From: Sphingobacterium alimentarium
Lineage (GTDB): Bacteria > Bacteroidota > Bacteroidia > Sphingobacteriales > Sphingobacteriaceae
Direction: 5' to 3'
DNA: 64,000 bases
NCBI RefSeq assembly: GCF_004342685.1
Contig: NZ_SMBZ01000005.1
Coordinates: 37,282-101,281, forward strand
Position numbers and translations under genes: made by a program. This document shows, piece after piece, positions 47,812-58,281 of this stretch. The notes under the pieces were generated by a model. It had not been told where the DNA came from. It saw nothing but the letters and a program-made list of their open reading frames with translations, and searched no databases. Each line of letters opens with the position of its first letter. Positions within the stretch are counted from its first letter, which is position 1.

Positions 47812-48480
47812 TTATTTCAATAAATCTCTGTACACTCTAGCTTTCTTAAGCTCCGTTTGAATGTCCTTTCTATTTGCATCGTAACTTAATACTTTTTCGT
47901 AATCTGCTACTGCTTTTGTGTACGCATCTGTTGCTGCTTGTTTAGAATATCCCGCAGCCCCTTCAGTACCTTTCAAAATACCTAAATCTCTGTACGCTAC
48001 AGCTCTATTTTGGTACAATTTTGAATCGTTGCTGTTAATAGCTATTGCTTTGGAATAGTCTGCCACTACCGATTGCAACAATTGTTCTTTTTGCGCTACT
48101 GATAATTTAGAATCCTTATCCACTGCCAATATATTATTTGCTTTCGCTCTGTAGTACAATGCATTCGCATTCTTAGCATCAAGCGCTACGACTTTACCAA
48201 ATGTATCTGCTGCTTTTTTGAATTGAGTAGATTGGAATTGAGAATAACCCAATAAATAAAGTACGTTTGGATCATTGGCTTCAGCTGGCAACGCTTTTTC
48301 CAAATGAGTCATAGCTGATTTAAAATCACCATCCAACAAAGCCTTTTGGCCCATGCGCACATTAGGGTTCCTGTGTTCTTCTTGTTGTGCTGATGCAGTC
48401 AATGTCAAAAGAGCCAAAGCTAAGGTAGAAACACCTACCTTCAACGACTTTAATCCGCTATTTAAATTTGTAAAGTTCAT
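47812..48480 (-). CDS. Secreted TPR-repeat protein
   Basis: 222 residues. Signal peptide (LKVGVSTLALALLTLTASAQ region, cleaved before QEEH), then about four tetratricopeptide repeats, e.g. NPNVRMGQKALLDGDFKSAM and SKLYQNRAVAYRDLGILKG, lined by alternating alanine and lysine residues. TPR proteins mediate protein contacts in the periplasm or envelope. Partner unknown. Confidence 0.8.
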   Translation of the reverse strand: MNFTNLNSGLKSLKVGVSTLALALLTLTASAQQEEHRNPNVRMGQKALLDGDFKSAMTHLEKALPAEANDPNVLYLLGYSQFQSTQFKKAADTFGKVVALDAKNANALYYRAKANNILAVDKDSKLSVAQKEQLLQSVVADYSKAIAINSNDSKLYQNRAVAYRDLGILKGTEGAAGYSKQAATDAYTKAVADYEKVLSYDANRKDIQTELKKARVYRDLLK

Positions 48481-48633
48481 ATCTTGAATTTTAATTGTTT
48501 CTATTTTATGTTTTGATTACTACGTTAGAGTAAAATTGCCGTAATAAGTTTAAGCCATCAACAAATACTTATAAACATTTCCACATTGTTAAAATACTAA
48601 TTATTACAACGACATCTTCTTGCTACGGCGAGC

Positions 48634-48681
48634 ACTACTGTCATCCTATCATACGTATGACGAAATAGCAGTGCACGCTGC
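48634..48681. promoter_or_regulatory. Dyad-symmetric enhancer-like site upstream of lon
   Basis: A perfect palindrome TCATACGTATGA near 48650 sits inside a longer imperfect inverted repeat (GCACTACT-GTCAT ... ATGAC-...AGCAGTGC). It lies about 35-80 bp before the sigma-54 promoter, where NtrC-type activators can bind. Coordinates are good to a few bases. Confidence 0.5.
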
Positions 48682-48713
48682 ATATATAGCACAAATGATA
48701 CCAAAATTTTATT

Positions 48714-48729
48714 TGGCACTTCCATTGCA
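48714..48729 (+). promoter_or_regulatory. Sigma-54 promoter of lon
   Basis: TGGCAC-N5-TTGCA is an exact match to the sigma-54 -24/-12 consensus, 76 bp before the preferred lon start at 48805. The start site would fall near 48740. Confidence 0.75.
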
Positions 48730-48804
48730 ATATATTATCTCGCATTATAAATGTTTAAAAATAAATATAAATCTGACATCTTGTCGGAGAAGGAAATAAT
48801 ACAT

Positions 48805-51276
48805 ATGAGCAAATTTAACACTTTCGACTTCAATCAAGCTATTCCGATTATAAGTGAGGATACGGAGTTTTTTCCATTGTTGAGTCAGCAAGATGAAGAT
48901 GAAATGAGCAACGAGGATATACCTGAAGTTATAGCTATATTACCGTTACGTAATACCGTATTATTCCCTGGTGTGGTAATACCTATTACAGTAGGACGCG
49001 ACAAATCCATCAAATTAGTAAAAGAAGCCTATAAAGGAGACCGCACAATTGGTGTAGTATCTCAAAAAGATATGACTGTTGAAGATCCTAGTTTTGACCA
49101 ACTTCATAAAATAGGTACTGTCGCTAATATTATTAAGGTATTGCAAATGCCTGACGGAAATACAACGGTCATCATACAGGGTAAACAGCGCTTTAAGCTG
49201 AAAGAGATGGTTCAATCTGAGCCCTACCTTAAGGCAAGTGTAGAACGTTATGCGGAGGCAAAGCCTAAAACGAGCACTAAAGAGTTCAAAGCGTTGATCT
49301 CATCCATCAAAGAACTGGCACTTCAGATTATTCAGCTATCGCCCAACCTTCCATCAGAAGCTGGCATAGCTATCAAAAATATCGAAAGCCCTACTTTTTT
49401 GGTGAATTTCATATCGTCCAATCTAGCCTTAGAACTTCCAGCGAAGCAAGAGCTATTGGAAATGAAAGATTTTGTCAATAGAGCAAAACTTTTGTTGGAA
49501 CATCTTACTGCCGAAGTACAGATGCTGGAGCTAAAAAACCAAATTCAGCATAAGGTACGCACCGACTTGGATAAACAACAGCGTGATTATTACCTCAACC
49601 AGCAACTGAAAACCATTCAGGAAGAATTGGGAGGGAATACACCTGATTTAGAGATTGAAAATCTTAAAATACGTGCCAAAGCCAAGAAATGGCCAGAAGC
49701 AGTATATACACACTTCGACAAGGAAATCGAAAAGTTAGCGCGCATTAATCCTGCTGCGGCAGATTATTCGGTTCAGTTAAATTATTTAGAGCTTTTATTG
49801 GATTTGCCATGGGGCGAATTCACTAAAGACAAATTTGACATAAACCGCGCGATAAAGATTTTGGATAAAGACCATTACGGTCTGGAAAAAGTCAAAAAAC
49901 GTATCATCGAATATTTAGCTGTGCTAAAACTCAAAAATGATATGAAAGCGCCTATCCTATGTCTTGTAGGTCCTCCGGGAGTAGGTAAAACATCTTTGGG
50001 TAAGTCTATTGCCAAAGCTTTAGGTCGTAAATATACTCGTATGGCATTGGGGGGCGTACGTGATGAAGCCGAAATCCGCGGTCACCGCAAAACGTACATC
50101 GGAGCAATGCCTGGTCGTATCATTCAATCGCTGAAAAAAGCAGGAACATCAAACCCTGTTTTTGTGCTTGATGAGATTGACAAATTAGGCGCGGACTTCA
50201 AAGGAGATCCATCGTCCGCTTTATTGGAAGTGTTGGATCCTGAACAAAACACAAATTTCTATGATCATTATGTGGAGATGGAATATGACTTGTCTAAAGT
50301 CATGTTTATAGCTACAGCCAATTCACTCAACTCCATCCAACCGGCATTATTAGACCGTATGGAAATCATTGAAGTAAATGGCTACACCATAGAAGAAAAA
50401 ATCGAAATAGCTAAAAAGCACTTATTACCTAAGCAACGCGAGATGCATGGTTTGAGCATCAAAAGCGTAAGCTTATCAAACAAGGTGATCGAAAAAATCA
50501 TTGAGGAATATACCCGTGAATCCGGAGTACGTGGCTTGGAGAAAAAAATCGGCTCTATAGTACGTGGTGTAGCGACGAGTATAGTCATGGAAAAGCCGCT
50601 CACGGCAGGTGTGAATGCTGATATGGTAGAGGAGATATTGGGTGCACCGATCTTTGATAAAGACATATATGAGAACAACGATGTAGCTGGTGTGGTGACG
50701 GGTCTTGCATGGACATCAGTAGGCGGCGATATTCTTTTCATAGAATCAAGCCTTAGTCCTGGTAAAGGAAAATTGAGCTTGACAGGTAACCTAGGGGATG
50801 TCATGAAAGAATCTGCAGCATTAGCGATGGCTTATCTGCGCTCTCATGCTGAAGATTTCGGCATCAATTATAAAGTGTTTGACACTTGGGATGTAAACGT
50901 CCATGTGCCTGCAGGAGCTACACCAAAAGATGGTCCTTCGGCTGGTATTACGATGTTGACTGCATTGACGTCGCTTTTCACTCAACGCAAGGTAAAAGAG
51001 AATCTTGCCATGACGGGTGAAATCACCTTACGCGGAAAAGTATTGCCAGTGGGTGGTATCAAGGAAAAAATCCTTGCCGCTAAGCGGGCCAACATTAAAG
51101 AGATTATTCTTAGCAAATCCAATAAAAAGGACATCATGGAGATTAAAGATGATTACATCAAAGACATGAAATTCCATTATGTGGCGGATATGGCAGAAGT
51201 AATAGAACTCGCTTTACTGAAGAATAAAGTCAAAAATCCAAAGGAGATTGAAAGATTCTTAGGAGAGGCGAAATAA
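48805..51276 (+). CDS. lon: ATP-dependent Lon protease
   Basis: 823 residues from the ATG at 48805, preceded by an AAGGA-like ribosome site; an in-frame ATG at 48751 would add 18 residues. N-terminal LON substrate domain ([20 protein letters not shown]), AAA+ core with Walker [14 protein letters not shown] (near 395) and [13 protein letters not shown], and the serine protease domain with catalytic Ser in [11 protein letters not shown] (near 720) and Lys in [13 protein letters not shown] (near 762). Degrades misfolded and regulatory proteins. Unusually, its promoter looks sigma-54 dependent. Confidence 0.96.
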   Translation: MSKFNTFDFNQAIPIISEDTEFFPLLSQQDEDEMSNEDIPEVIAILPLRNTVLFPGVVIPITVGRDKSIKLVKEAYKGDRTIGVVSQKDMTVEDPSFDQLHKIGTVANIIKVLQMPDGNTTVIIQGKQRFKLKEMVQSEPYLKASVERYAEAKPKTSTKEFKALISSIKELALQIIQLSPNLPSEAGIAIKNIESPTFLVNFISSNLALELPAKQELLEMKDFVNRAKLLLEHLTAEVQMLELKNQIQHKVRTDLDKQQRDYYLNQQLKTIQEELGGNTPDLEIENLKIRAKAKKWPEAVYTHFDKEIEKLARINPAAADYSVQLNYLELLLDLPWGEFTKDKFDINRAIKILDKDHYGLEKVKKRIIEYLAVLKLKNDMKAPILCLVGPPGVGKTSLGKSIAKALGRKYTRMALGGVRDEAEIRGHRKTYIGAMPGRIIQSLKKAGTSNPVFVLDEIDKLGADFKGDPSSALLEVLDPEQNTNFYDHYVEMEYDLSKVMFIATANSLNSIQPALLDRMEIIEVNGYTIEEKIEIAKKHLLPKQREMHGLSIKSVSLSNKVIEKIIEEYTRESGVRGLEKKIGSIVRGVATSIVMEKPLTAGVNADMVEEILGAPIFDKDIYENNDVAGVVTGLAWTSVGGDILFIESSLSPGKGKLSLTGNLGDVMKESAALAMAYLRSHAEDFGINYKVFDTWDVNVHVPAGATPKDGPSAGITMLTALTSLFTQRKVKENLAMTGEITLRGKVLPVGGIKEKILAAKRANIKEIILSKSNKKDIMEIKDDYIKDMKFHYVADMAEVIELALLKNKVKNPKEIERFLGEAK

Positions 51277-51294
51277 ATCATAGCAAACTTACTC

Positions 51295-51330
51295 AAAGCG
51301 TTATCCCTAAAAAGGATAGCGCTTTTTTTA
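51295..51330 (+). terminator. lon terminator
   Basis: A 12-bp stem AAAGCG-TTATCC / GGATAGCGCTTT with one G-T wobble, then a run of seven Ts. Confidence 0.8.
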
Positions 51331-51435
51331 TTGACACTATGATGTATATAACTGCAGACGTAGGAAAAGACACTACGGAAATGCACTAAAAATAAAGCAG
51401 AATATTTATTAATTAAGAAAAATGAGAAGGGAAAA

Positions 51436-51825
51436 CTATTTGATGGAAATACGCTTCACGACAGTTTCAGCACCAGATGCTACACGTACAAAGTAGAATC
51501 CTGGAGATACTTTTTCATTCGTATCAAAAAGGTGATTTTGGTTGCCTTCATCAAGGTTGCCAGTAAACAGAGGTAACACTTCATTGCCTAAGGCATCCAT
51601 TAATTTAATAGTAACCGCAGATTGCTTCGTTAGTTTGAAAGATACCGAGATCTGTCCTACCACAGGATTGTAAGAAGATTTTACATTGGTGATTAATTTG
51701 TCTATATTTTCTTTTTCCATTTCGACTTTTGAAAGCGTTGCCGAAGGCATGCTGGCAGCAAGAATGGAGGATGATGTGATGCTACAAGAAATTAGCGCTA
51801 GAGTAAATACTCTAACATTACGCAT
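51436..51825 (-). CDS. Mini protein made of a signal peptide and a T9SS-type sorting domain
   Basis: 129 residues from the ATG at 51825; an upstream ATG at 51858 would add 11. A signal-type N-terminus (MRNVRVFTLALISCSITSSS) is followed directly by a FlgD-like/type IX secretion C-terminal sorting fold: VGQISVSFKLTKQSAVTIKL, VSPGFYFVRVASG and VVKRISIK. It carries no other cargo domain, so it may be secreted and surface attached by T9SS. Function unknown. Confidence 0.75.
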   Translation of the reverse strand: MRNVRVFTLALISCSITSSSILAASMPSATLSKVEMEKENIDKLITNVKSSYNPVVGQISVSFKLTKQSAVTIKLMDALGNEVLPLFTGNLDEGNQNHLFDTNEKVSPGFYFVRVASGAETVVKRISIK

Positions 51826-51858
51826 AATTCCAACTTTTATAGCATGTATAGTCATCAT

Positions 51859-52064
51859 TTATTATATAGACAATTAACAGATGGTAGTGGTTTAACGATT
51901 GATACAAATTAATTGATTACACAAAGTTAATGTGATTTGTCGAACAATGTATATAAATATAAATATTTTTTGCCTTATTAACAATTTTTAACAAAATCTT
52001 ACGTTATCTCGAATATTTAGAATAATTTGGCAGTCAAATTTATATATTATTCAAAGTAAAATAA
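51859..52064. other. Divergent intergenic region between the mini T9SS gene and kup
   Basis: 206 bp, AT-rich, no ORF. A TTTGGCAG element near 52028 resembles the -24 half of a sigma-54 promoter but lacks a matching -12. Confidence 0.35.
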
Positions 52065-54008
52065 ATGGGTTCCCACCATACGCAACACATAAATCGGCTC
52101 AGTGGAGCAGGTTTATTGATTTCACTAGGCATTATATTCGGGGATATAGGTACTTCTCCTTTATATGTTTTCAAAGCTATATTTAACAACGGAATTATTG
52201 ACAAGGATTTAGTAATAGGCTGTGTATCCTGCGTCCTTTGGACGTTAACGATTCAAACTACAATCAAATACGTTTTGGTTACGTTGAATGCAGACAACAA
52301 AGGCGAAGGCGGTATACTGTCTTTATATTCTTTGGTACGTCGCAAAGCAAAATGGCTGATAATACCCGCCATCTTAGGTGCTTCTACACTACTCGCTGAC
52401 GGAATGATTACCCCCGCTATCACGATTTCTTCCGCTATTGAAGGACTGGCGATTTTTAATCCCGATATCCCTACGGTACCTATTGTTATTGCTATTATCT
52501 CCTTTTTATTTCTAATCCAGCGGTTTGGGACATCTATTGTAGGTAGAGTGTTTGGTCCTTTGATGTTGGTTTGGTTTAGTACAATTGCGATTGTAGGATT
52601 CAATGCTATTGAACACGCTCCGGAAGTGCTGAATGCCATTAACCCGTATTATGCGGTCTATACCATTATACATTACCCTAATGCATTATTTATTATCGGC
52701 GCTATATTTCTATGTACCACCGGAGCGGAGGCGTTATACTCGGATATGGGACATTGTGGCAAAGCAAATATTCGGGTGAGTTGGATTTTCGTTAAACTAA
52801 CGCTTATACTCAATTACTTTGGTCAAGGCGCTTACCTTATTGCACATCATGGACAATCCATAGGCGAATCCAATCCTTTTTACGCTATTATGCCGGAATG
52901 GTTTTTATTCTACGGTATTGCCATTGCCACGATTGCGGCTGTCATAGCTAGCCAGGCCATGATTACAGGCTCTTTTACCTTAATTTCGGAAGCTGTACGT
53001 CTGAATATCTGGCCCAAAGTCGCTATCCGATATCCTAGTAATCAGAAAGGTCAATTGTATGTGCCATCCATTAATATGATTTTGTTTGTAGGATGTATGC
53101 TTATTATTTATGTCTTTAAAAAATCAAGCAACATGGAAGCGGCATATGGTCTCGCGATTAATCTGACCTTCCTGTCTACAACGATATTAATGATTTATTT
53201 TATGTTGCGCAGACGTATCAACAAGGTTTTTATCATTGCTTTTGCTGTTATATACTTTACGATAGAGCTTACCTTCTTGGTGGGCAATGGTGTCAAAATT
53301 ACGCATGGCGGTTGGTTGACTTTATTACTAGCGGCTACAATTTTCCTTGTCATGTATGCGTGGTTTAGGGCACGTAAGATCAAAAATGAGTTGGTGCGTT
53401 TTGTCAATGTCGAACAATATTACCAGGTAATAGACGAATTAAGTAAGGACAGCTCGGTTCCGACATTTGCCTCTCAATTGGTCTATCTCACCAGTGCAAA
53501 CAACAAGAAGGAAATCGAAGCCAAAATTATCTATTCCATCATTAATAAGAAACCTAAACGCGCAGATGTTTATTGGTTTGTACATGTGGATGTGACCGAC
53601 ACACCGTATGGAAGAGAATATTCGGTAGAACAATTGATCCCTGGCAAGCTGATACGCATTGATTTTAAATTAGGATTCCGTGAAGAACAAAGTATTAGTT
53701 TACTCTTCCGAAAAGTAGTCGAAGATATGGTTGCCAATAAGGAAGTGGATATCATTAGTCAATACAACACACTTCGGAAACACAAGATCGCCGGAGACTT
53801 CAATTTTGTGGTTTTAGAAAAGGTATTTACCAAAACTTCGGAATTAAATTGGCAGAATCGCATTATTATGGAAATATATCGCATACTACGAAGGTTCAGC
53901 TTAAGTGAAGAAAAAGGTTTTGGCTTAGACAGCAGTTTCGTGACTTTGGAACGTGTGCCTCTGAATATTCCGAATACTGAAAAGATACAAATGAATAGAA
54001 TTCATTAA
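52065..54008 (+). CDS. kup: Kup-family potassium transporter
   Basis: 647 residues, about twelve membrane helices, then a C-terminal cytoplasmic domain. N-terminal signature GLLISLGIIFGDIGTSPLYV, then DNKGEGGILSLYSLVRR and TTGAEALYSDMGHCGKANI. A K+/H+ symporter for K+ uptake, separate from the ICE's Kdp and Trk-like genes. Ends in a long terminator. Confidence 0.95.
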   Translation: MGSHHTQHINRLSGAGLLISLGIIFGDIGTSPLYVFKAIFNNGIIDKDLVIGCVSCVLWTLTIQTTIKYVLVTLNADNKGEGGILSLYSLVRRKAKWLIIPAILGASTLLADGMITPAITISSAIEGLAIFNPDIPTVPIVIAIISFLFLIQRFGTSIVGRVFGPLMLVWFSTIAIVGFNAIEHAPEVLNAINPYYAVYTIIHYPNALFIIGAIFLCTTGAEALYSDMGHCGKANIRVSWIFVKLTLILNYFGQGAYLIAHHGQSIGESNPFYAIMPEWFLFYGIAIATIAAVIASQAMITGSFTLISEAVRLNIWPKVAIRYPSNQKGQLYVPSINMILFVGCMLIIYVFKKSSNMEAAYGLAINLTFLSTTILMIYFMLRRRINKVFIIAFAVIYFTIELTFLVGNGVKITHGGWLTLLLAATIFLVMYAWFRARKIKNELVRFVNVEQYYQVIDELSKDSSVPTFASQLVYLTSANNKKEIEAKIIYSIINKKPKRADVYWFVHVDVTDTPYGREYSVEQLIPGKLIRIDFKLGFREEQSISLLFRKVVEDMVANKEVDIISQYNTLRKHKIAGDFNFVVLEKVFTKTSELNWQNRIIMEIYRILRRFSLSEEKGFGLDSSFVTLERVPLNIPNTEKIQMNRIH

Positions 54009-54053
54009 AAAGTAAAGCGGTAGTACAAATTGTACTACCCGCTTTACTTTTTA
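54004..54053. terminator. Long bidirectional terminator after kup
   Basis: AAGTAAAGCGG-TAGTACAA and complement make an interrupted stem of about 19 bp, flanked by A- and T-runs, between converging kup and the permease gene. Confidence 0.85.
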
Positions 54054-54080
54054 GTAAGGTAAAAACTATAATGTATCAAA

Positions 54081-55775
54081 CTATTCAGAGACTGTATTTT
54101 CGCGAAGCTTGGAGTGTTTATATCCATACATAAAGTATATAAGTAATCCGATAGCCAGCCAGATAATAAAAATGATCCAGTTGCTAGCACCCAACTCACT
54201 CATCAGATACAGATTAATCAGAATACCAGTCACCGGTAAAAGGGAGAAATCATGCTTGAAGGATAGAATACTTAATGTTAACCAGGTAATCCAGAAAACA
54301 AGCACCAAAGACTTGTGCAATATGACTTCAGAGGCGCCTAAAGTCTTCCATTCTGCCAAACTGTCTTGACCATATAAATACATCAGTACCAGACCTGCAA
54401 TAAATCCTAATCCTACCAAATATTTCCCATTCACGTAAGGCACTTTGAATTTCGATTTCTTCGACAAACCCGATTTATCCATGTATAGTACTCCAGCACA
54501 TACAAGGATGAAGGCAAAGAATGTACCTACAGAAGTCAGATCCACAAAGAAATCCATCTTAAAAAACAACGCTGGAACAGCCACCACAAAGCCAGTTACG
54601 ATAGTCGCAAAAGAAGGTGTTTTATATTTTGGGTGAATCGTAGAGAATTTCTTCCACAATAGACCATCACGGCTCATCGTCATCCAAATACGCGGTTGCG
54701 CTAATTGGAAAACCAACAATGCACTTGTGATTGCAATAACGGATGTCACCGAAATGATTCCTGCCATATTATCAAAACCCACATATTGGAATACGTATGC
54801 TAATGGATCTTTTACGTTCAATTCGGTGTAATTAACCATTCCTGTCAGCACCAGGGTGATTAATACATACAATACAGCACAGATCACCAAACAATAGATC
54901 ATCGCTTTGGGTAAGTCGCGTTGCGGATTTTTACATTCTTCGGCTGTCGTCGATATAGAATCAAATCCAATGAAAGCAAAAAACACTGCAGCTACCCCAC
55001 TCATCACTCCGCCAAGGCCGTTCGGCGCAAAAGGTGTCCAATTCTCCGGTTTTACAAAGAATACACCACCCAATATAACGGCAAGAATGATCCCCACTTT
55101 GATAATAACCATGATATTACTTGCACGCTGTGATTCTTTAATTCCTATATACACCAGCATCGTTACCAATACGGTAATCAATCCTGCCGGGAAATCAAAG
55201 ATTATAGGCATATCCCCAATTCGAGGAGCTGTTTCGTAAGCCTGAAGGGCAATTCGATCAATACCCGTTAGATTTTCAGCACCCACATCGAGCATTTTCT
55301 GATGCGCCTCTATCGCATATCCTGGTGCCATGGTAAGCCATTTGGGGATATGAATCCCAAAGCCCTCACACATAGACACAAAATACTGCGACCACGAAAT
55401 GGCAACAACCATATTGGATACCGCATATTCGAGCACCAAAGCCCAACCGATAATCCAGGCAAATAATTCACCAAAAGCCACATATGCATAGGTGTACGCC
55501 GAACCAGACACAGGTACTGTGCTGGCAAATTGCGCATAAGACAATGCAGTAAATACACAGGCGAAAGCTACAAAAACAAATAGCATCGAAACCGCCGGTC
55601 CACCATTGAAAGCTGCTAGTCCGATGGTACTAAAAATACCTGCTCCTACGATGGCAGCGATACCCAAAGATACCAAGTCACGAACGCCCAAAATTTTGGC
55701 TAAGCCGCTGCCTTTGGTTTCTGAATCGAGTAATATTTGGTCCACACTTTTCTTTTTGAAAAGCTGATTCTTCAT
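54081..55775 (-). CDS. APC-superfamily amino acid permease
   Basis: 564 residues, about 13 hydrophobic helices. The N-terminal VSLGIAAIVGAGIFSTIG and VPVSGSAYTYAYVAFGELFA match cationic amino-acid (CAT/YfnA-like) permeases. The final segments are hydrophobic with a polar C-tail. Imports amino acids; the exact substrate is unknown. Followed upstream by the ACP phosphodiesterase gene on the same strand. Confidence 0.87.
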   Translation of the reverse strand: MKNQLFKKKSVDQILLDSETKGSGLAKILGVRDLVSLGIAAIVGAGIFSTIGLAAFNGGPAVSMLFVFVAFACVFTALSYAQFASTVPVSGSAYTYAYVAFGELFAWIIGWALVLEYAVSNMVVAISWSQYFVSMCEGFGIHIPKWLTMAPGYAIEAHQKMLDVGAENLTGIDRIALQAYETAPRIGDMPIIFDFPAGLITVLVTMLVYIGIKESQRASNIMVIIKVGIILAVILGGVFFVKPENWTPFAPNGLGGVMSGVAAVFFAFIGFDSISTTAEECKNPQRDLPKAMIYCLVICAVLYVLITLVLTGMVNYTELNVKDPLAYVFQYVGFDNMAGIISVTSVIAITSALLVFQLAQPRIWMTMSRDGLLWKKFSTIHPKYKTPSFATIVTGFVVAVPALFFKMDFFVDLTSVGTFFAFILVCAGVLYMDKSGLSKKSKFKVPYVNGKYLVGLGFIAGLVLMYLYGQDSLAEWKTLGASEVILHKSLVLVFWITWLTLSILSFKHDFSLLPVTGILINLYLMSELGASNWIIFIIWLAIGLLIYFMYGYKHSKLRENTVSE

Positions 55776-55802
55776 ATAGTAATATTTTGGTTAATTAAAT
55801 AC

Positions 55803-56477
55803 TTAATCTAAATGTTGCGAGATGTAAGCGTATATTTCCATATAATCTTTAAGTTCATCTTTTTGATACGCGTCCAACTGCTGGGCAAGTACCTCAAAAT
55901 GACGCAGTGAGGGAGTAAAATCCCAAACCCGCTTACAAATATTGAACAATGCATGGGGAATATTCTCCACCTTAGCATAATCAAAGATATATTTTGATGC
56001 TACAAATCTATCATAAAATTTGAAAAAACTTTCTTGGTTGTCGATTCCCAAAGCCAGCAAATATTTGCTCAAAAGCGTTCTATCGCTGTGTTCGAGATGC
56101 TCATACAGACGATGCACACTTAATAAGTCATTCGCTATAAGCTTATGATCCAAAAGCAATTCTAAACTAATATGAGCCAAAAAAGAAGCCCTCACGGGCA
56201 AGTCGGCAACATTGTGCTCGACGATCTTACGAATCTGATGGGTATGGTGGTAGAAATAATCCGAACTATGGAATAGCTTGTCTACTTCCACATGACGACG
56301 CCAACCCTCCGTAATGGATTCGCTCTTTATACCCACAGGAAGACTATCTTCAAACTTGTGCAGCTGAAAGGAATAATATTTATCCGCATTCTTCAATAGA
56401 TCGGGCAAAAGTCCACCCACCACTTGCTCAGAATGAACAGCATAACGCTCGAAATAGTAATGTGACAAAAAATTCAA
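55803..56477 (-). CDS. Acyl carrier protein phosphodiesterase-like protein
   Basis: 224 residues: MNFLSHYYFERYAVHSEQVV, GLLPDLLKNADKYYSF, GWRRHVEVDKLFHSSDYF and LAHISLELLLDHKL. This fits the AcpH/DUF479 family (removal of the phosphopantetheine arm of ACP), with a conserved His-Asp metal-type pattern. Helical throughout. Function by family. Confidence 0.78.
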   Translation of the reverse strand: MNFLSHYYFERYAVHSEQVVGGLLPDLLKNADKYYSFQLHKFEDSLPVGIKSESITEGWRRHVEVDKLFHSSDYFYHHTHQIRKIVEHNVADLPVRASFLAHISLELLLDHKLIANDLLSVHRLYEHLEHSDRTLLSKYLLALGIDNQESFFKFYDRFVASKYIFDYAKVENIPHALFNICKRVWDFTPSLRHFEVLAQQLDAYQKDELKDYMEIYAYISQHLD

Positions 56478-56526
56478 AATCTACCAATTATACGATTATT
56501 TAATCGTAAGATACGGCATAATCTGT

Positions 56527-56534
56527 TATCTTTG
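56527..56534 (+). promoter_or_regulatory. -7 box for tyrS
   Basis: TATCTTTG matches TAnnTTTG, about 90 bp before the tyrS ATG. No clear -33. Confidence 0.45.
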
Positions 56535-56625
56535 CAATCTTAAAACAAAAAAATAATAATCATATCGTTATAAAATATTCCTTGCTGAATGCTTTATAAT
56601 ACAATTGAAAATCAAAACAAACATT

Positions 56626-57909
56626 ATGAATTTTGTAGAAGAATTACGTTGGAGAGGCATGCTTCAGGATATCATGCCGGGTACCGAGGATTTACTGAAT
56701 AACGAAAAAGTTTCAGGATATATCGGTTTTGACCCAACCGGCGATTCTTTACATGTGGGGCATTTGACTCAAATCATGACGTTAATCCATTTTCAAAATG
56801 CAGGACACAAACCTGTTGCCCTTGTAGGAGGTGCTACGGGTATGATTGGTGATCCATCATTCAAGTCTGCAGAAAGAAATCTTTTAGATGAATCTACATT
56901 GAATCACAATTTGGAATGTCTAAAAAACCAACTTTCGAAGTTTTTAAATTTTGGTGACGGCGAGAACGACGCTAAGATGGTCAACAACTACGACTGGTTC
57001 AAAGATTTCAGCTTTTTGGATTTTATTCGTGACGTGGGTAAGTTGATCACGGTCAACTATATGATGTCGAAGGATTCGGTAAAGAAACGCTTAGAAGGTG
57101 ATAACGGATTGTCGTTCACTGAATTTACATATCAATTGATTCAAGGATATGATTTCTATTATTTGTGGAAACACCACAATTGTAAGATTCAAATGGGTGG
57201 TTCGGATCAATGGGGTAATATCGTAACGGGTTCGGAGATGATTCGTCGTCAAGACCAAGGTACGGCTTATGCATTGACTACACAGTTGATTAAAAAATCT
57301 GACGGACAGAAGTTTGGGAAGACAGAATCAGGTGCTGTATGGTTGGATCCTAAGAAAACTTCACCTTTCAAATATTACCAATTCTGGTTGAACGCTACCG
57401 ATGATGATGCGAAAAACTGGATTTATATCTTTACGTTACGTACAAAAGAGGAAATTGAAGCGATAATTGCGGAGCATGATGCAGCGCCTCATTTAAGAAT
57501 TGTACAACGTGCTTTGGCGGAAGATATCACCATCCGTACACACTCGAAAGAAGCTTATGAAACAGCTGTAAAAACTTCAGAGTTCTTATTCGGCAATGGT
57601 TCGTTAGAATTCTTAGCGAGCTTAGATCACGAAGCGGTATTGGAAGTGTTTGATGGTGTCCCTCAATTCACAATCAGTAAAGCCGAACTAGCAGAAGGTC
57701 TTAACATTTTGGATTTGTTAGCTGTGAAAGCACAAGTATTTGGTTCAAAAGGTGAAGCGAAGAAAATGTTAACAGGTGGCGGTGTGTCATTGAACAAAGA
57801 GAAATTAACTGACATTGAATTAGTAGTGAATACTTCTAATTTGATCAATGATAAATACTTAGTTACTCAAAAAGGCAAGAAGAATTATTTCTTGATTATT
57901 GCTGAGTAA
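56626..57909 (+). CDS. tyrS: Tyrosyl-tRNA synthetase
   Basis: 427 residues from the ATG at 56626 ([13 protein letters not shown]); a TTG 21 bp upstream is rejected. Class I synthetase: [14 protein letters not shown] (HIGH-like, near 38-50), [34 protein letters not shown] and the KMSKS-like KFGKTESG (near 235). C-terminal S4 RNA-binding domain ([20 protein letters not shown]). Charges tRNA-Tyr. Confidence 0.96.
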   Translation: MNFVEELRWRGMLQDIMPGTEDLLNNEKVSGYIGFDPTGDSLHVGHLTQIMTLIHFQNAGHKPVALVGGATGMIGDPSFKSAERNLLDESTLNHNLECLKNQLSKFLNFGDGENDAKMVNNYDWFKDFSFLDFIRDVGKLITVNYMMSKDSVKKRLEGDNGLSFTEFTYQLIQGYDFYYLWKHHNCKIQMGGSDQWGNIVTGSEMIRRQDQGTAYALTTQLIKKSDGQKFGKTESGAVWLDPKKTSPFKYYQFWLNATDDDAKNWIYIFTLRTKEEIEAIIAEHDAAPHLRIVQRALAEDITIRTHSKEAYETAVKTSEFLFGNGSLEFLASLDHEAVLEVFDGVPQFTISKAELAEGLNILDLLAVKAQVFGSKGEAKKMLTGGGVSLNKEKLTDIELVVNTSNLINDKYLVTQKGKKNYFLIIAE

Positions 57910-58002
57910 TTATTTGAACATACAAAAATAAAAAAGCCTCAATCATTATCATACTACCCAAATACTGGACAACTGCATAAATGTTTAAATTAGCAGTATA
58001 AA

Positions 58003-58281
58003 ATGAAAAAAGAACGCAGGAAATTCAGTGCCAGCTTTAAGGCGAAGGTAGCCATAGAAGCTATCAAGGAACAGCAGACCATTCAGGAACTAGCCGTTAA
58101 ATACGAGTTGCACCCGACCCAGATCAACACCTGGAAGCGGGAATTTCTGGATAATGCTGAATCGGTTTTTACGACAGAAAAAAGCCCGATAAAAGATGAC
58201 TCCAAAGAGAAAGAGCTTTATTCCAAGATCGGGGAACTACAGATACAGGTTGATTTCTTAAAAAAAGTATTGGGCAAATGA
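58003..58281 (+). CDS. IS3-family transposase OrfA
   Basis: 92 residues with an HTH_8-type DNA-binding domain (KFSASFKAKVAIEAIKEQQT, then YELHPTQINTWKREFL) and a C-terminal leucine-zipper-like helix. Its stop overlaps orfB's ATG (ATGA), the usual IS3 layout. Confidence 0.88.
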   Translation: MKKERRKFSASFKAKVAIEAIKEQQTIQELAVKYELHPTQINTWKREFLDNAESVFTTEKSPIKDDSKEKELYSKIGELQIQVDFLKKVLGK

